Both the position numbers and the translations under genes were made by a program. The notes under the pieces were generated by a model. It had not been told where the DNA came from. It was given only the letters and a program-made list of their open reading frames with translations, and made no database searches. DNA of 64,000 nt from assembly GCF_001761465.1 (NCBI RefSeq), contig NZ_CP017479.1, forward strand, positions 248,001 through 312,000, given 5' to 3'. Numbering within the stretch: position 1 is the first letter of the stretch; every line of letters begins with the position of its first letter. The stretch comes from Flavobacterium gilvum. GTDB taxonomy: Bacteria > Bacteroidota > Bacteroidia > Flavobacteriales > Flavobacteriaceae. Below are positions 9,400-18,296 of the stretch, one piece after another.

Positions 9400-9921
9400 A
9401 TGTACGAAAAAACGTTTCCCAATAAAAGGTTCAAGCATACTTTAGAATTTTTAAAAAAACACGTTCCTACTTCCCAAACCATTTTGGATTTGGGAGTCGA
9501 CAATCCTTTTTCCAAAATCATGAAAGAGGAAGGTTATACTGTTAAAAACACAACTGGCGAAGATTTGGATATTAACCAAAACGTTTTTTCGGAAGAGAAA
9601 CAAGATGTGGTTACTGCTTTCGAAATTTTTGAGCATTTACTGAATCCCTACACTATTTTAACCGAAATAAAATCAGATAAATTACTAATCTCCATTCCTT
9701 TGCGCCTATGGTTTTCTTCGGCCTATAGAAGTAAAACAGATATGTGGGACAGACATTATCATGAGTTTGAAGATTGGCAATTAGATTGGTTATTGGAAAA
9801 AACGGGTTGGAAAATCATCGACAGGGAAAAATTCACACATCCTGTCAAAAAACTTGGACTGCGTCCTTTATTGCGACTCTTTACTCCAAGATATTACATA
9901 GTTTACGCAGAGAGAGTATAA
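9400..9921 (+). CDS. Class I SAM-dependent methyltransferase-like protein
   Basis: The 173-residue protein is a short Rossmann-type methyltransferase. The glycine-poor motif I reads TILDLGVDNPFS (residues about 27-38). A post-motif aspartate pair is at GEDLDI, and VVTAFEIFEHLLNP resembles motif IV plus the FEHL helix of Methyltransf_11/23-type enzymes. It lacks the extra C-terminal strands of full-size enzymes. It precedes a family 2 glycosyltransferase by 85 bases on the same strand, which hints at a role in decorating a surface glycan or lipid. The fold is fairly sure; the substrate is unknown. Confidence 0.75.
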   Translation: MYEKTFPNKRFKHTLEFLKKHVPTSQTILDLGVDNPFSKIMKEEGYTVKNTTGEDLDINQNVFSEEKQDVVTAFEIFEHLLNPYTILTEIKSDKLLISIPLRLWFSSAYRSKTDMWDRHYHEFEDWQLDWLLEKTGWKIIDREKFTHPVKKLGLRPLLRLFTPRYYIVYAERV

Positions 9922-9940
9922 ACAATAAAAGACAAAATAA

Positions 9941-9982
9941 AAATTCCAAATTCCAATCTCCTTGTTGGAATTTGGAGTTTCA
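9941..9982. repeat. Inverted repeat of the TTCCAAATTCCAA type
   Basis: AATTCCAAATTCCAA and TTGGAATTTGGAGTT form a hairpin with an 8-base loop between the methyltransferase and glycosyltransferase genes. Confidence 0.6.
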
Positions 9983-10006
9983 CCATTTGGAATTTAATTT
10001 TTTAAG

Positions 10007-10855
10007 ATGAATTACTACATTGTCATTCCAGCGCACAACGAACAAGACCTAATTGGTCTTACTTTACAGTCTTTGGTTTCGCAAACCGTTTTACCTTCAA
10101 AAGTTGTGGTTGTCAACGACAATTCTACCGATAAAACGGAAGAAGTTGTATTGGGTTTTGCCAAAGAAAATCCTTTTATTTCGATTGTAAATAAAACCTC
10201 GGATGCAATTCACATGCCCGGAAGCAAAGTGATTCAAGCCTTTCAAAAAGGTTTTGAAACGCTGGATTCTAATTACGATATTATTGTAAAAATCGATGGC
10301 GATTTAATTTTTCCTCCCAATTATTTTGAAACCATTATCAATCATTTTAAATCAGATTCAAGAATTGGAATGGCAGGAGGATTTTGCTACATTGAAAAAA
10401 ACGGAGACTGGGTTTTAGAAAACTTAACCGACAAAGATCATATTCGTGGCGCATTGAAAGCGTACCGAAAAGAAACTTTCCAACAAATAGGTGGTTTAAA
10501 ACCGGCTATGGGATGGGATACAGTAGACGAATTGCTCTGTAAATTCTACAATTGGAAAGTGGTAACCGATTCCTCTTTACACGTAAAACACCTTAAACCA
10601 ACTGGCGCAAGTTACAACAAAACAGCTCGTTACAAGCAAGGAGAAGCTTTTTATACACTTGGATACGGTTTTTGGATTACCACAATCGCTTCGGTAAAAC
10701 TAGCCATGATGAAAAAGAAACCATTGCTTTTTTTGGATTATATAAATGGTTTTTGGAAAGCCAAAAAGGCCAAAACTCCTTTATTGGTTACCGAAGAACA
10801 GGCTCGTTTTATACGAAATTATCGTTTACAGAAAATGAAACAAAAACTTTTCTAA
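10007..10855 (+). CDS. Family 2 glycosyltransferase
   Basis: The 282-residue GT-A enzyme starts with YYIVIPAHNEQDLIG, followed by VVVVNDNSTDKT, the nucleotide-binding part of GT2. The metal-binding D-x-D is D97-G98-D99 in KIDGDL. The acceptor-side motif WDTVDELLCKFYNWKV corresponds to the ED/QxxRW-like region. There are no obvious transmembrane anchors apart from a hydrophobic stretch near residues 220-245. It transfers a sugar from a nucleotide donor to an unknown acceptor, probably a surface glycan or glycolipid, given the methyltransferase upstream. Confidence 0.87.
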   Translation: MNYYIVIPAHNEQDLIGLTLQSLVSQTVLPSKVVVVNDNSTDKTEEVVLGFAKENPFISIVNKTSDAIHMPGSKVIQAFQKGFETLDSNYDIIVKIDGDLIFPPNYFETIINHFKSDSRIGMAGGFCYIEKNGDWVLENLTDKDHIRGALKAYRKETFQQIGGLKPAMGWDTVDELLCKFYNWKVVTDSSLHVKHLKPTGASYNKTARYKQGEAFYTLGYGFWITTIASVKLAMMKKKPLLFLDYINGFWKAKKAKTPLLVTEEQARFIRNYRLQKMKQKLF

Positions 10856-10858
10856 GGA

Positions 10859-10892
10859 AAAACTCATAACTCATAACTTATAACTCACAACA
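10859..10892. repeat. Short tandem repeat, 7-base unit
   Basis: About four copies of AACTCAT (variants AACTTAT, AACTCAC) lie between the glycosyltransferase and the transporter genes. Related AACTCAT units occur at 3.5 kb. Confidence 0.6.
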
Positions 10893-10924
10893 AGTTTGTA
10901 ATTTAGCCCATATTCTATACAATT

Positions 10925-11674
10925 ATGATGCTCATTCGCTATATAAACCAAATCGGAAAATATTTTTTGATGTGGAGGGAAATCTTCAAAAAACCAACAA
11001 AATGGTCGGTTATGAAAGGTTTAATCTTCAAGGAAATTGATGATTTAATCATTGATTCATTAGGAATTGTTTCTTTCATTTCTTTCTTCGTTGGTGGGGT
11101 TGTTTCCATTCAGACAGCTTTGAACCTAACTAACTCCTTTATTCCAAAATACCTTATCGGATACGCGACACGCCAGTCGGTGATTTTGGAATTTGCCCCT
11201 ACTTTCATGTCCATCATCATGGCAGGAAAAATGGGTTCTTTCATAACATCGAGCATCGGGTCGATGAGAGTAACCGAACAAATTGACGCACTCGAAGTAA
11301 TGGGGGTTAACTCTCTTAATTATTTGGTTTTTCCAAAAATCATTGCATTGCTTTTGTATCCTTTTCTCATCGGAATCGGAATGTTTCTGGGTATAGCCGG
11401 CGGTTATCTGGCAACGGTTTATGGTGGTTTTGGCGCCGATGTCGATTTTGTCGAAGGAATTCAAAGAGACTTTTTTCCATTTCATATCATCTATTCTTTT
11501 ACAAAGACGTTTATTTTCGGTATGCTTTTGGCTACTATACCCTCATTTCATGGATATTACATGAAAGGAGGAGCGCTTGAAGTAGGTAAAGCCAGTACCG
11601 TATCCTTTGTTTGGACTTCGGTTACCATTATTGTTCTCAATTATGTTATTACCCAATTACTATTAACAAAATGA
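10925..11674 (+). CDS. mlaE: MlaE-family ABC transporter permease
   Basis: The 249-residue permease has five to six hydrophobic segments. It carries the family hallmarks of MlaE: a conserved segment ALNLTNSFIPKYLIGYATRQ, then MAGKMGSFITSSIGSMRVTEQIDALEVMG, the cytoplasmic EQIDALE helix that couples to the ATPase. Such permeases move phospholipids between inner and outer membrane. Its stop overlaps the start of the ATPase gene by four bases (ATGA), showing translational coupling. No MlaD substrate-binding protein gene follows here, so that part must be elsewhere. The start could also be the second ATG at 10928. Confidence 0.92.
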   Translation: MMLIRYINQIGKYFLMWREIFKKPTKWSVMKGLIFKEIDDLIIDSLGIVSFISFFVGGVVSIQTALNLTNSFIPKYLIGYATRQSVILEFAPTFMSIIMAGKMGSFITSSIGSMRVTEQIDALEVMGVNSLNYLVFPKIIALLLYPFLIGIGMFLGIAGGYLATVYGGFGADVDFVEGIQRDFFPFHIIYSFTKTFIFGMLLATIPSFHGYYMKGGALEVGKASTVSFVWTSVTIIVLNYVITQLLLTK

Positions 11675-12432
11675 TAGAAGTAAAAAAAATAGAAAAATCG
11701 TTTAACGGTGTCAAAATCCTAAAAGGCGTTTCGAGTGTTTTTGAATCCGGCAAAACCAATTTGATAATTGGGCAAAGTGGCTCTGGTAAAACCGTTTTAT
11801 TAAAATCATTATTAGGAATTCATACACCCGAAGTAGGAACTATTTCGTTTGACGGACGTATTTACTCGGATTTGAACACCGATGAAAAAAGAGAACTACG
11901 CACCGAAATTGGTATGCTTTTTCAAGGAAGCGCGTTATTTGACAGTATGACCGTTGCCGAAAATGTAGCTTTCCCATTAAGAATGTTCACCAATGACAGT
12001 AATTACAAAATCATGAAACGAGTTGATTTTGTTTTGGAAAGAGTAAATCTTGTGGGAGCCCACAAAAAACTTCCCTCAGAAATTTCAGGAGGAATGCAAA
12101 AAAGGGTAGCCATTGCAAGAGCCATTGTAAACAATCCTAAATATTTATTTTGTGACGAACCAAATTCTGGTTTGGATCCCAATACCGCAATATTAATTGA
12201 CAACCTCATCAAAGAAATTACTGAAGAATACAACATTACAACCGTTGTAAACACTCACGACATGAACTCTGTAATGGAAATTGGTGACAATATTTTGTTT
12301 CTAAAAAATGGCGTTAAAGCTTGGCAAGGGAACAAAGAAGAAATTTTCCTTACTGAGAATGAAGCCATCGTTGAATTTGTATATTCATCCAACTTATTCA
12401 AAAAAGTTAGAGAGTCTTATCTAAAAGGATAA
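11671..12432 (+). CDS. mlaF: MlaF-family ABC transporter ATP-binding protein
   Basis: The 253-residue ATPase powers the MlaE permease. Walker A is GQSGSGKT (residues 34-41), the signature is SGGMQKR (about 138-144) and Walker B is LFCDEPNSGLDP (about 158-169), with an H-loop at VNTHDM. The start is ATG at 11671, which overlaps the permease stop as ATGA; a longer frame beginning at 11611 would overlap the permease by 64 bases and lacks family similarity there. The pair probably maintains outer-membrane lipid asymmetry. The gene ends before a strong bidirectional terminator facing the convergent manC gene. Confidence 0.94.
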   Translation: MIEVKKIEKSFNGVKILKGVSSVFESGKTNLIIGQSGSGKTVLLKSLLGIHTPEVGTISFDGRIYSDLNTDEKRELRTEIGMLFQGSALFDSMTVAENVAFPLRMFTNDSNYKIMKRVDFVLERVNLVGAHKKLPSEISGGMQKRVAIARAIVNNPKYLFCDEPNSGLDPNTAILIDNLIKEITEEYNITTVVNTHDMNSVMEIGDNILFLKNGVKAWQGNKEEIFLTENEAIVEFVYSSNLFKKVRESYLKG

Positions 12433-12448
12433 AACTATACCATTCAAT

Positions 12449-12489
12449 AAAAAAGCCAGAATATTTTAAAAATATTCTGGCTTTTTTTG
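12449..12489. terminator. Bidirectional terminator between mlaF and manC
   Basis: AAAAAGCCAGAATATT and its complement flank a 4-8 base loop, with A-run before and T-run after, so it can serve both convergent genes. Confidence 0.87.
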
Positions 12490-12505
12490 TTAATAAAATC
12501 GGTTA

Positions 12506-13564
12506 TCAATTCTGCAATTGAGCAACAATTCCTTTTATTTCCTGTTCCTTGCTTTTAGGATAAATCAACAGGACATTGTCTTTGTCTACAATTATAAAAT
12601 CTTCCAAACCGTCAATAATTACTAGCTTTTCTTTGGATGCACTGATAATATTGCTAGAAGAATTTTGCAATAACACCTTGGCATTTACCACTGCATTATT
12701 ATTATCATCTTTTGGTAATTTTTCATAAAGAGAACCCCAAGTCCCTAAATCATTCCAATCAAAAGTAGCCAGTAACACGTAAACATTCTTGGCATTTTCC
12801 ATGACGGCATAATCGATAGAAATATTTTCGGCCAAGGCATAATTTTCGGCTATAAAAGATTTTTCATTGGCGGTATTATAACTTTCAAAACCTTTTTGGA
12901 ACAAAGAATTCATTTGTGGTTGAAATTTTTCGAAAGCATCGGTAATGGATTTAACACTCCATATAAAAATACCGCCATTCCAAAGAAAATTACCTCTTTT
13001 CAGGAATGATTTGGCTGTTTCATAATCTGGTTTTTCACGAAATTGCGAAACTTTTTTCACAGAATTAGTATCCTTTTTATCATATTCTATATATCCAAAA
13101 CCTGTATTTGGGAAAGTAGGCTGAATTCCAAGTGTCATCAATGCATTTTCATTGGAACAAAAATCAAAACACTGTTGCAAATTTTGAGTAAAAGCATTTT
13201 CATCCTCAATCCAATGATCGCTCGGAGCAACAACCATAACCGCATTCGGGTTTTCTTTTTGAATTTTCAAAGACGCATACAAAATGCAAGGAGCTGTGTT
13301 TCTCATTGCCGGCTCCAATATAACCTGCTCCTGTTTCACCATTGGCAATTGCTCTAAAACAATCGCATTATAGTTTTCATTGGTCAAAATCAAAATGTTT
13401 TCTACAGGAATCAATTTTGATAATCTGCTAAAAGTTTTCTGGATCAAGGTCTGACCTGCACCCAACATATCGTGAAACTGTTTTGGCGTTTCTTTGGTAC
13501 TAACCGGCCAAAATCGTGAACCGATTCCACCAGCCATTAATATTGCATAATAATTTTTGTTCAT
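12506..13564 (-). CDS. manC: Mannose-1-phosphate guanylyltransferase
   Basis: The enzyme makes GDP-mannose from mannose-1-phosphate and GTP for surface polysaccharides and fucose-type sugars. The 352 residues correspond to the single-domain form without the phosphomannose isomerase module. The nucleotidyltransferase signature GGIGSRFWPVS is at residues 12-22, followed by PKQF. APSDHWI, GFGYIEY, REKP and WNGGIFIW motifs are all conserved, and FDWNDLGTWGSLYE closes the active site. It is the last gene of a minus-strand run, 37 bases after the SprT-like gene. Confidence 0.94.
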   Translation of the reverse strand: MNKNYYAILMAGGIGSRFWPVSTKETPKQFHDMLGAGQTLIQKTFSRLSKLIPVENILILTNENYNAIVLEQLPMVKQEQVILEPAMRNTAPCILYASLKIQKENPNAVMVVAPSDHWIEDENAFTQNLQQCFDFCSNENALMTLGIQPTFPNTGFGYIEYDKKDTNSVKKVSQFREKPDYETAKSFLKRGNFLWNGGIFIWSVKSITDAFEKFQPQMNSLFQKGFESYNTANEKSFIAENYALAENISIDYAVMENAKNVYVLLATFDWNDLGTWGSLYEKLPKDDNNNAVVNAKVLLQNSSSNIISASKEKLVIIDGLEDFIIVDKDNVLLIYPKSKEQEIKGIVAQLQN

Positions 13565-13600
13565 TTCGTTTAATTTTTGTTTACTATTACAGCAAACCTT

Positions 13601-14203
13601 TTATTGACTGGGTAATAGTTCAACCTCAGCATTTGGATTAAATAAATATAATCGTCCGGAACTTATTTCCAAACACTCATAGCGTTTAGTCCGGATTGCA
13701 ATTTTCTTAAAAATCTTTCCATTTGAAATTCTAAAAACACTGCCATAAGGGATTTCAAAGATATAGTTTTTATCATTTGGTTTATCGTACTGTTTTAGTG
13801 CCAATGCCAATGTGGCATCCGTGTCGCTACTTGCCGAAGGATTTCTAAAATGCCTTGCTAACAACGGTAGTAAATGGTTCGGGAAAATCTCCGGCCGAAT
13901 AAACGGCACCATCATTCTTTGAAAAGAATATTTCCACTCATTTCCGTGGGGTTTTATATTACGGCCAAACTTTTCAAAAGCAACCAAATGCGATATTTCA
14001 TGAATCAGCGTAATCAAAAATCGGTATTTATTTAGGCTTGCATTCACAGTAATCTCATGTTTGCCATTTGGTCCTTTTCTATAATCACCGTGACGGGTCT
14101 GCCTTTCGTTGACAATTTTTAGATGCACTCCATGTGTAACAATCAGTTCAAAAACTGGTTTTACGGCATGTTCAGGCAAATATTTCAAAAGTGTTTCGGA
14201 CAA
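13601..14203 (-). CDS. SprT-like zinc metalloprotease-domain protein
   Basis: The 200-residue protein carries the SprT/Spartan zinc site: HEISH at residues 68-72, with a third ligand at H86 in KPHGNEW. The C-terminal half is a small beta-rich domain (FEIPYGSVFRISNGKIFKK), which lacks the four cysteines of a zinc ribbon. Eukaryotic Spartan cleaves DNA-protein crosslinks; the bacterial role is not well defined. It sits between a short-chain dehydrogenase and manC on the minus strand with short gaps, consistent with cotranscription. Confidence 0.85.
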   Translation of the reverse strand: MSETLLKYLPEHAVKPVFELIVTHGVHLKIVNERQTRHGDYRKGPNGKHEITVNASLNKYRFLITLIHEISHLVAFEKFGRNIKPHGNEWKYSFQRMMVPFIRPEIFPNHLLPLLARHFRNPSASSDTDATLALALKQYDKPNDKNYIFEIPYGSVFRISNGKIFKKIAIRTKRYECLEISSGRLYLFNPNAEVELLPSQ

Positions 14204-14222
14204 GTTAATTATGAATTATGAG

Positions 14223-14897
14223 TTACGGATTTGTAGAAGAAACCGGCAAGACTTTACCGTTAAAATATTTATGTCCTGAAAGCGTGAAATCAAAAATATA
14301 ATTGGCCATCTCAGCTGCCGAAAGAGGCGCTTGATAACCTGGAAAAGCTTCTTGAAGCATTTCGGTTTGAACAGAACCCAAAGCCAAAACATTAAAAGAA
14401 ATTCCTTGTTCTTTATATTCTTCGGCCAATAATTCAGACAGCGTAATTACGGCTCCTTTGCTGGAACTGTAGGCTGCCAATCCTGCAAACTTCAAACTTC
14501 CCTGCACACCACCCATAGAACTGATGGTTACTACATGACTGCCTTTTTTTAAATAAGGCAAACAGATTCGGGTTAAATTGGCAACGCCAAAAACATTGAC
14601 TTTATAAATGTTTTCGAAATCCTGTTGGGTTATTTCGGCAAATGGTTTCAATAATAAACTGCCCGCATTATGGACAACAGCATCGATGTTATTCCAACTT
14701 GTAGAAAGAAAATCGGTTACTTTTTGCAACTCATCTTCATTGGACAAATCAACCGATAAAAAAGTGATGTTTTTATGAGAAAGTCTCTGATTTGATTTTC
14801 TTGACAAAGCAAGCACCTGATGTCCTGCATTCGCAAATTGCAAGGCTAATTCAAGACCTATTCCCCTGCTTGTTCCTGTAATTACAATATTCTTCAT
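14223..14897 (-). CDS. Short-chain dehydrogenase/reductase
   Basis: The 224-residue Rossmann enzyme has the classical cofactor loop GTSRGIG (8-14), the NAG motif (78-80) and the catalytic S126/S127, Y143 and K147 (YSSSK). Arginine in LSRKSN (residues 31-36) after strand two suggests NADP(H) preference. The substrate is unknown. The gene lies 19 bases upstream of the SprT-like gene and 23 bases downstream of a membrane protein gene, in one minus-strand cluster. Confidence 0.9.
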   Translation of the reverse strand: MKNIVITGTSRGIGLELALQFANAGHQVLALSRKSNQRLSHKNITFLSVDLSNEDELQKVTDFLSTSWNNIDAVVHNAGSLLLKPFAEITQQDFENIYKVNVFGVANLTRICLPYLKKGSHVVTISSMGGVQGSLKFAGLAAYSSSKGAVITLSELLAEEYKEQGISFNVLALGSVQTEMLQEAFPGYQAPLSAAEMANYIFDFTLSGHKYFNGKVLPVSSTNP

Positions 14898-14920
14898 TCA
14901 GCAAAAATAATGAAAACTCG

Positions 14921-15694
14921 CTATTTAATATATTTTTTATAAACTTTAAAAGCCTGCCAAAAGGCCAAAATCACAAAAAATAATGGAATAAAAACCGGCA
15001 TTATGTACTTGGAAAAAGGAATTGTATTCCCCGACAAAGAATCGAACACCAATATTACTACAAACATTCCCCAAAAAGTCCCTACTATGGTTCCCAATAG
15101 ATAATGAAACTTCAGCTTACTGACCAATGATATGTGATTGGCGTTCATCAAATACAAATTCCATGCCACCCAAAAAGGGATTTGCAGAAAATTCAACGTA
15201 CATAAAACAACTCCAATCAGTAATGGAGAATATCGAACATACTCTTCAAGATAATTATGTTCCTCGACAGTTATATTTGAATGAGCGTAAAACAAATACG
15301 CCAATAACAAAAGAAAAAAAACTGCGAAAAAATCAATTCCCTTTATCAGTTTTTTATTACTTATCAACCGATTGGCAAAAATTATCGTAAAATAAACTAC
15401 TATCGTCTGCGCAATAATCACTCCCACCAAATAAGAAACAAGTGAATTCATTCCAAATTTAGAGAACACCTCTACCCCAATAATATTCAAGTAACTCAGT
15501 GGTAACGATCCTACGAAGCTCACAATAAACCCAACCGCTATGTTCTTAAAGGGCCTCATCTTTTTTATTATTTCTTTTGAGTAAGCAATCCACAAAAGTA
15601 AACAAACTCCAAATGAAAAAATTGCAACTAGGGATAAAAAAAATCCAAACTCGTAATTCAAGTTTGGATTCTCATCTTTTTTTAATAAAATCAA
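14921..15694 (-). CDS. Conserved hypothetical membrane protein, 257 residues
   Basis: The protein has about seven hydrophobic helices, beginning around residues 15-36. No family was recognised. The most likely start is a TTG at 15694, which follows the stop codon of the acyl-CoA dehydrogenase gene without any gap; the next in-frame ATG is at codon 46 and would remove the first helix. The charged loop between helices one and two contains KEIIKKMRPFKN. Tight linkage to the upstream dehydrogenase implies translational coupling. A role in lipid or membrane metabolism is a guess from context only. Confidence 0.7.
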   Translation of the reverse strand: MILLKKDENPNLNYEFGFFLSLVAIFSFGVCLLLWIAYSKEIIKKMRPFKNIAVGFIVSFVGSLPLSYLNIIGVEVFSKFGMNSLVSYLVGVIIAQTIVVYFTIIFANRLISNKKLIKGIDFFAVFFLLLLAYLFYAHSNITVEEHNYLEEYVRYSPLLIGVVLCTLNFLQIPFWVAWNLYLMNANHISLVSKLKFHYLLGTIVGTFWGMFVVILVFDSLSGNTIPFSKYIMPVFIPLFFVILAFWQAFKVYKKYIK

Positions 15695-16834
15695 TTATGC
15701 CTTTAATGTTCTCGAAATTACAATTCGTTGAATTTCGGAAGTCCCTTCATAGATTTGAGTGATTTTGGCATCACGCATCATGCGCTCCACATGATACTCG
15801 GCAACATAACCATTCCCACCATGAATTTGCACCGCTTCTATTGTGGTATCCATTGCCGTTTGAGAAGCAAAAAGTTTGGCCATCGCCCCAGATTGCGAAA
15901 TATCCATTCCAGCATCTTTTTGAAAAGCAGCATTATAACACAGTAATCTTGCTGCGCTAATTTGGGTTGCCATATCTGCCAGTTTAAAAGCAATTGCTTG
16001 ATGATTGAAAATTTCCTTTCCAAACGCTTTTCGCTCCTGCGCATATTTCAAAGATAATTCATAAGCTCCAACAGCAATCCCCAAAGCCTGCGAGGCAATA
16101 CCAATGCGCCCTCCGTTCAAAACGGCCATTGCAAAATTAAATCCAAAACCATCGACCCCAATTCTGTTTTCTTTTGGCACTTTTACATCATTAAATAATA
16201 AAGAATGGGTATCAGAACCGCGAATTCCCATTTTCTTTTCTTTCGGACCAATATCAAAACCCGCCCATCCTTTTTCTACAATAAAAGCATTAATTCCTTT
16301 ATGCCCTTTTTCAATATCGGTTTGGGCCATTACTATATATGTTGAAGCCGAAGCCCCATTGGTAATCCAATTTTTCATTCCGTTCAACAAATAATAATCT
16401 CCTTTGTCAATCGCGGTGGTTTTTTGTGAAGTCGCATCCGACCCCGCTTCTGGTTCCGACAAACAAAATGCTCCAATCACCTCACCTTTGGCAAGTGGCA
16501 CCAAATATTTCATCTTTTGCTCTTCATTACAATATTTTTCCAATCCCGCACAAACCAATGAATTATTTACAGACATAATAACTGCTGCCGAAGCATCCAC
16601 TTTGGCAATTTCACTAATGGCCAAGACATAGGAAACGCTATCCAGACCTGATCCTCCATATTTGGGATCAACCATCATGCCCAGAAAACCAAGTTCGCCC
16701 ATTTTTTTGACCTGTTCTGTAGGGAATTTCGAGTGTTCATCTCTTTCTATTACCCCTTCCAACAATTCAGTTTGAGCAAAATCTCTCGCTGCTTGCTGTA
16801 TCATTAATTGTTCTTCGGTTAGAGTGAAATCCAT
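15695..16834 (-). CDS. Acyl-CoA dehydrogenase
   Basis: The flavoenzyme introduces the alpha-beta double bond in acyl-CoA. The 379 residues match short- or branched-chain family members. Motifs seen are FCLSEPEAGSDA (FAD and substrate binding), NGMKNWITNGASA, and the catalytic glutamate E363 in QIYEGTSEIQR near the C-terminus. QIHGGNGYVAEYHVERMMRD is the conserved C-terminal helix. It is the first gene of the minus-strand run and divergent from anmK. The chain-length preference cannot be read from the sequence. Confidence 0.95.
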   Translation of the reverse strand: MDFTLTEEQLMIQQAARDFAQTELLEGVIERDEHSKFPTEQVKKMGELGFLGMMVDPKYGGSGLDSVSYVLAISEIAKVDASAAVIMSVNNSLVCAGLEKYCNEEQKMKYLVPLAKGEVIGAFCLSEPEAGSDATSQKTTAIDKGDYYLLNGMKNWITNGASASTYIVMAQTDIEKGHKGINAFIVEKGWAGFDIGPKEKKMGIRGSDTHSLLFNDVKVPKENRIGVDGFGFNFAMAVLNGGRIGIASQALGIAVGAYELSLKYAQERKAFGKEIFNHQAIAFKLADMATQISAARLLCYNAAFQKDAGMDISQSGAMAKLFASQTAMDTTIEAVQIHGGNGYVAEYHVERMMRDAKITQIYEGTSEIQRIVISRTLKA

Positions 16835-16918
16835 AATAATATAAAATAAAAGTTGTTTTTTGTTTAAAAAATATATTCAAAGATACTCTTAAATTATCAA
16901 ATATTTAATTTTGAATCG

Positions 16919-16926
16919 TAAATTTG
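16919..16926 (+). promoter_or_regulatory. Candidate -7 box directly at the anmK start
   Basis: TAAATTTG fits TAnnTTTG and ends four bases before the anmK ATG. Transcription starting at the usual distance would begin at or next to the ATG, giving a leaderless message. No TTG is found at 19 bases upstream. Confidence 0.4.
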
Positions 16927-16930
16927 CGTC

Positions 16931-17998
16931 ATGAAAAAAGACAACTATAACGTTATCGGAGTGATGTCAGGTACATCGTTGGATGGAGTTGATTTGGCTC
17001 ATATTCAATTCGAAATAAAAAATGGTAAATGGGCTTTTGAGATACTCGAATGCGAAACTATTTCTTATACCCCTGATTGGATTTCCAACTTAAAAGCAGC
17101 TGTAAATTACGAAAAAAATCAACTAACTGCTTTGAACGAAAACTACACCAAATTATTATCTTCAATAATTATTGATTTCATTCAAAAACATAAGCTTGAA
17201 AATCTGGACGCCGTTTGTTCACACGGACACACCATTTTGCACCAGCCCCAAAACGGATTTACGCTTCAAATTGGAAATCTGCCCGAAATTGCAAAACTGA
17301 CCCAGCAAAAAGTGGTTTGCGACTTCAGAGTTCAGGATGTTCAATTAGGAGGGCAAGGTGCGCCTTTGGTTCCTATTGGTGATCACATTTTATTTGCAGA
17401 ATATGATTACTGTATGAATCTTGGCGGTTTTTCAAATGTTTCATTTGAAGAAAATAATAGCCGAATCGCATTTGACATTTCAGCAGTAAATACAGTTCTT
17501 AATTTTTACGCCAATCTATTGGGACTGGATTATGACAACAAAGGTCAAATTTCAAAAACTGGAAATTGTAATACTGAATTACTCGATGAGTTGAACGCTT
17601 TGAACTTTTATCAAAAAAAACACCCAAAATCGTTAGGTTTTGAATTTGTAAAAGAAATCATTTTCCCGATTATAGAGCGTTATCACATTTCTACAGAAGA
17701 TAAATTACGCACTTATACCGAACATATTTCAATTCAAATCGCCTTGGCTTTGCCAAAGAAAAACGGAAGTATGCTTACAACCGGAGGAGGCGCATACAAT
17801 GAATTCCTGATGGAAAGAATTCAGTTTCACTTACCCGAAATGAATATTATCATTCCTTCGAAAAAAATTCTGGAATTCAAAGAAGCATTAATCTTTGCCT
17901 TATTGGGCGTTTTAAAAATGCGGGAAGAAATCAATGCGCTTCATAGTGTTACGGGAGCAAAATACGACCACAGTTCCGGAGTGATTTATGACTATTAA
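16931..17998 (+). CDS. anmK: Anhydro-N-acetylmuramic acid kinase
   Basis: AnmK hydrolyses and phosphorylates 1,6-anhydroMurNAc released during cell-wall turnover, giving MurNAc-6-phosphate for recycling. The 355-residue protein has the signature VMSGTSLDGVD (residues 11-21), the CDFRVQDVQLGGQGAPLVP segment with the catalytic aspartate, NLGGFSNVS, and TGGGAYNEFLM of the ATPase fold. The cytosolic location is typical. It is divergent from the acyl-CoA dehydrogenase gene and followed by a terminator. Confidence 0.95.
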   Translation: MKKDNYNVIGVMSGTSLDGVDLAHIQFEIKNGKWAFEILECETISYTPDWISNLKAAVNYEKNQLTALNENYTKLLSSIIIDFIQKHKLENLDAVCSHGHTILHQPQNGFTLQIGNLPEIAKLTQQKVVCDFRVQDVQLGGQGAPLVPIGDHILFAEYDYCMNLGGFSNVSFEENNSRIAFDISAVNTVLNFYANLLGLDYDNKGQISKTGNCNTELLDELNALNFYQKKHPKSLGFEFVKEIIFPIIERYHISTEDKLRTYTEHISIQIALALPKKNGSMLTTGGGAYNEFLMERIQFHLPEMNIIIPSKKILEFKEALIFALLGVLKMREEINALHSVTGAKYDHSSGVIYDY

Positions 17999-18042
17999 TA
18001 GCAATGCAACTATTTTTAAGATTGCCATAAACGACACGGATT

Positions 18043-18078
18043 AAACGGCTTCAAAATAATTGGAGCCGTTTTTTTTTA
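18043..18078 (+). terminator. Terminator after anmK
   Basis: The stem AACGGCTTC / GGAGCCGTT (one mismatch) is followed by eight or more T. Confidence 0.8.
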
Positions 18079-18188
18079 CCATATAAGGCATATAAGGTCA
18101 TTTAAAGCTGATGTGTTAACGCAGTCAACATTTTGCTTCTTTCCCTTGTTTTATAAAACTTATATGCCCTTATATGTCTTATATGGTT
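18078..18188. repeat. ATATAAGGCATATAAGG inverted repeat, copy 1
   Basis: ACCATATAAGGCATATAAGG at 18078 is answered by TTATATGTCTTATATGGT ending at 18188. Two further copies lie directly upstream of the two GH2 genes at 32.0 and 35.7 kb. The gap up to 18296 holds no other feature. Confidence 0.7.
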
Positions 18189-18296
18189 AATTAAAAAATA
18201 TGTTTCCCTTGAATTAGACCCCTGCCGTTTTTTTGTCTAGACAATTTTTACTACTTTTCGGCGTTTTATAAATACACTTTAAAATCCATTTTCACA

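Noticed and set aside
11611..11670. Longer start of the MlaF-type ATPase
   Set aside because: The extension overlaps the permease coding sequence and does not resemble the family; the ATGA overlap start is standard.
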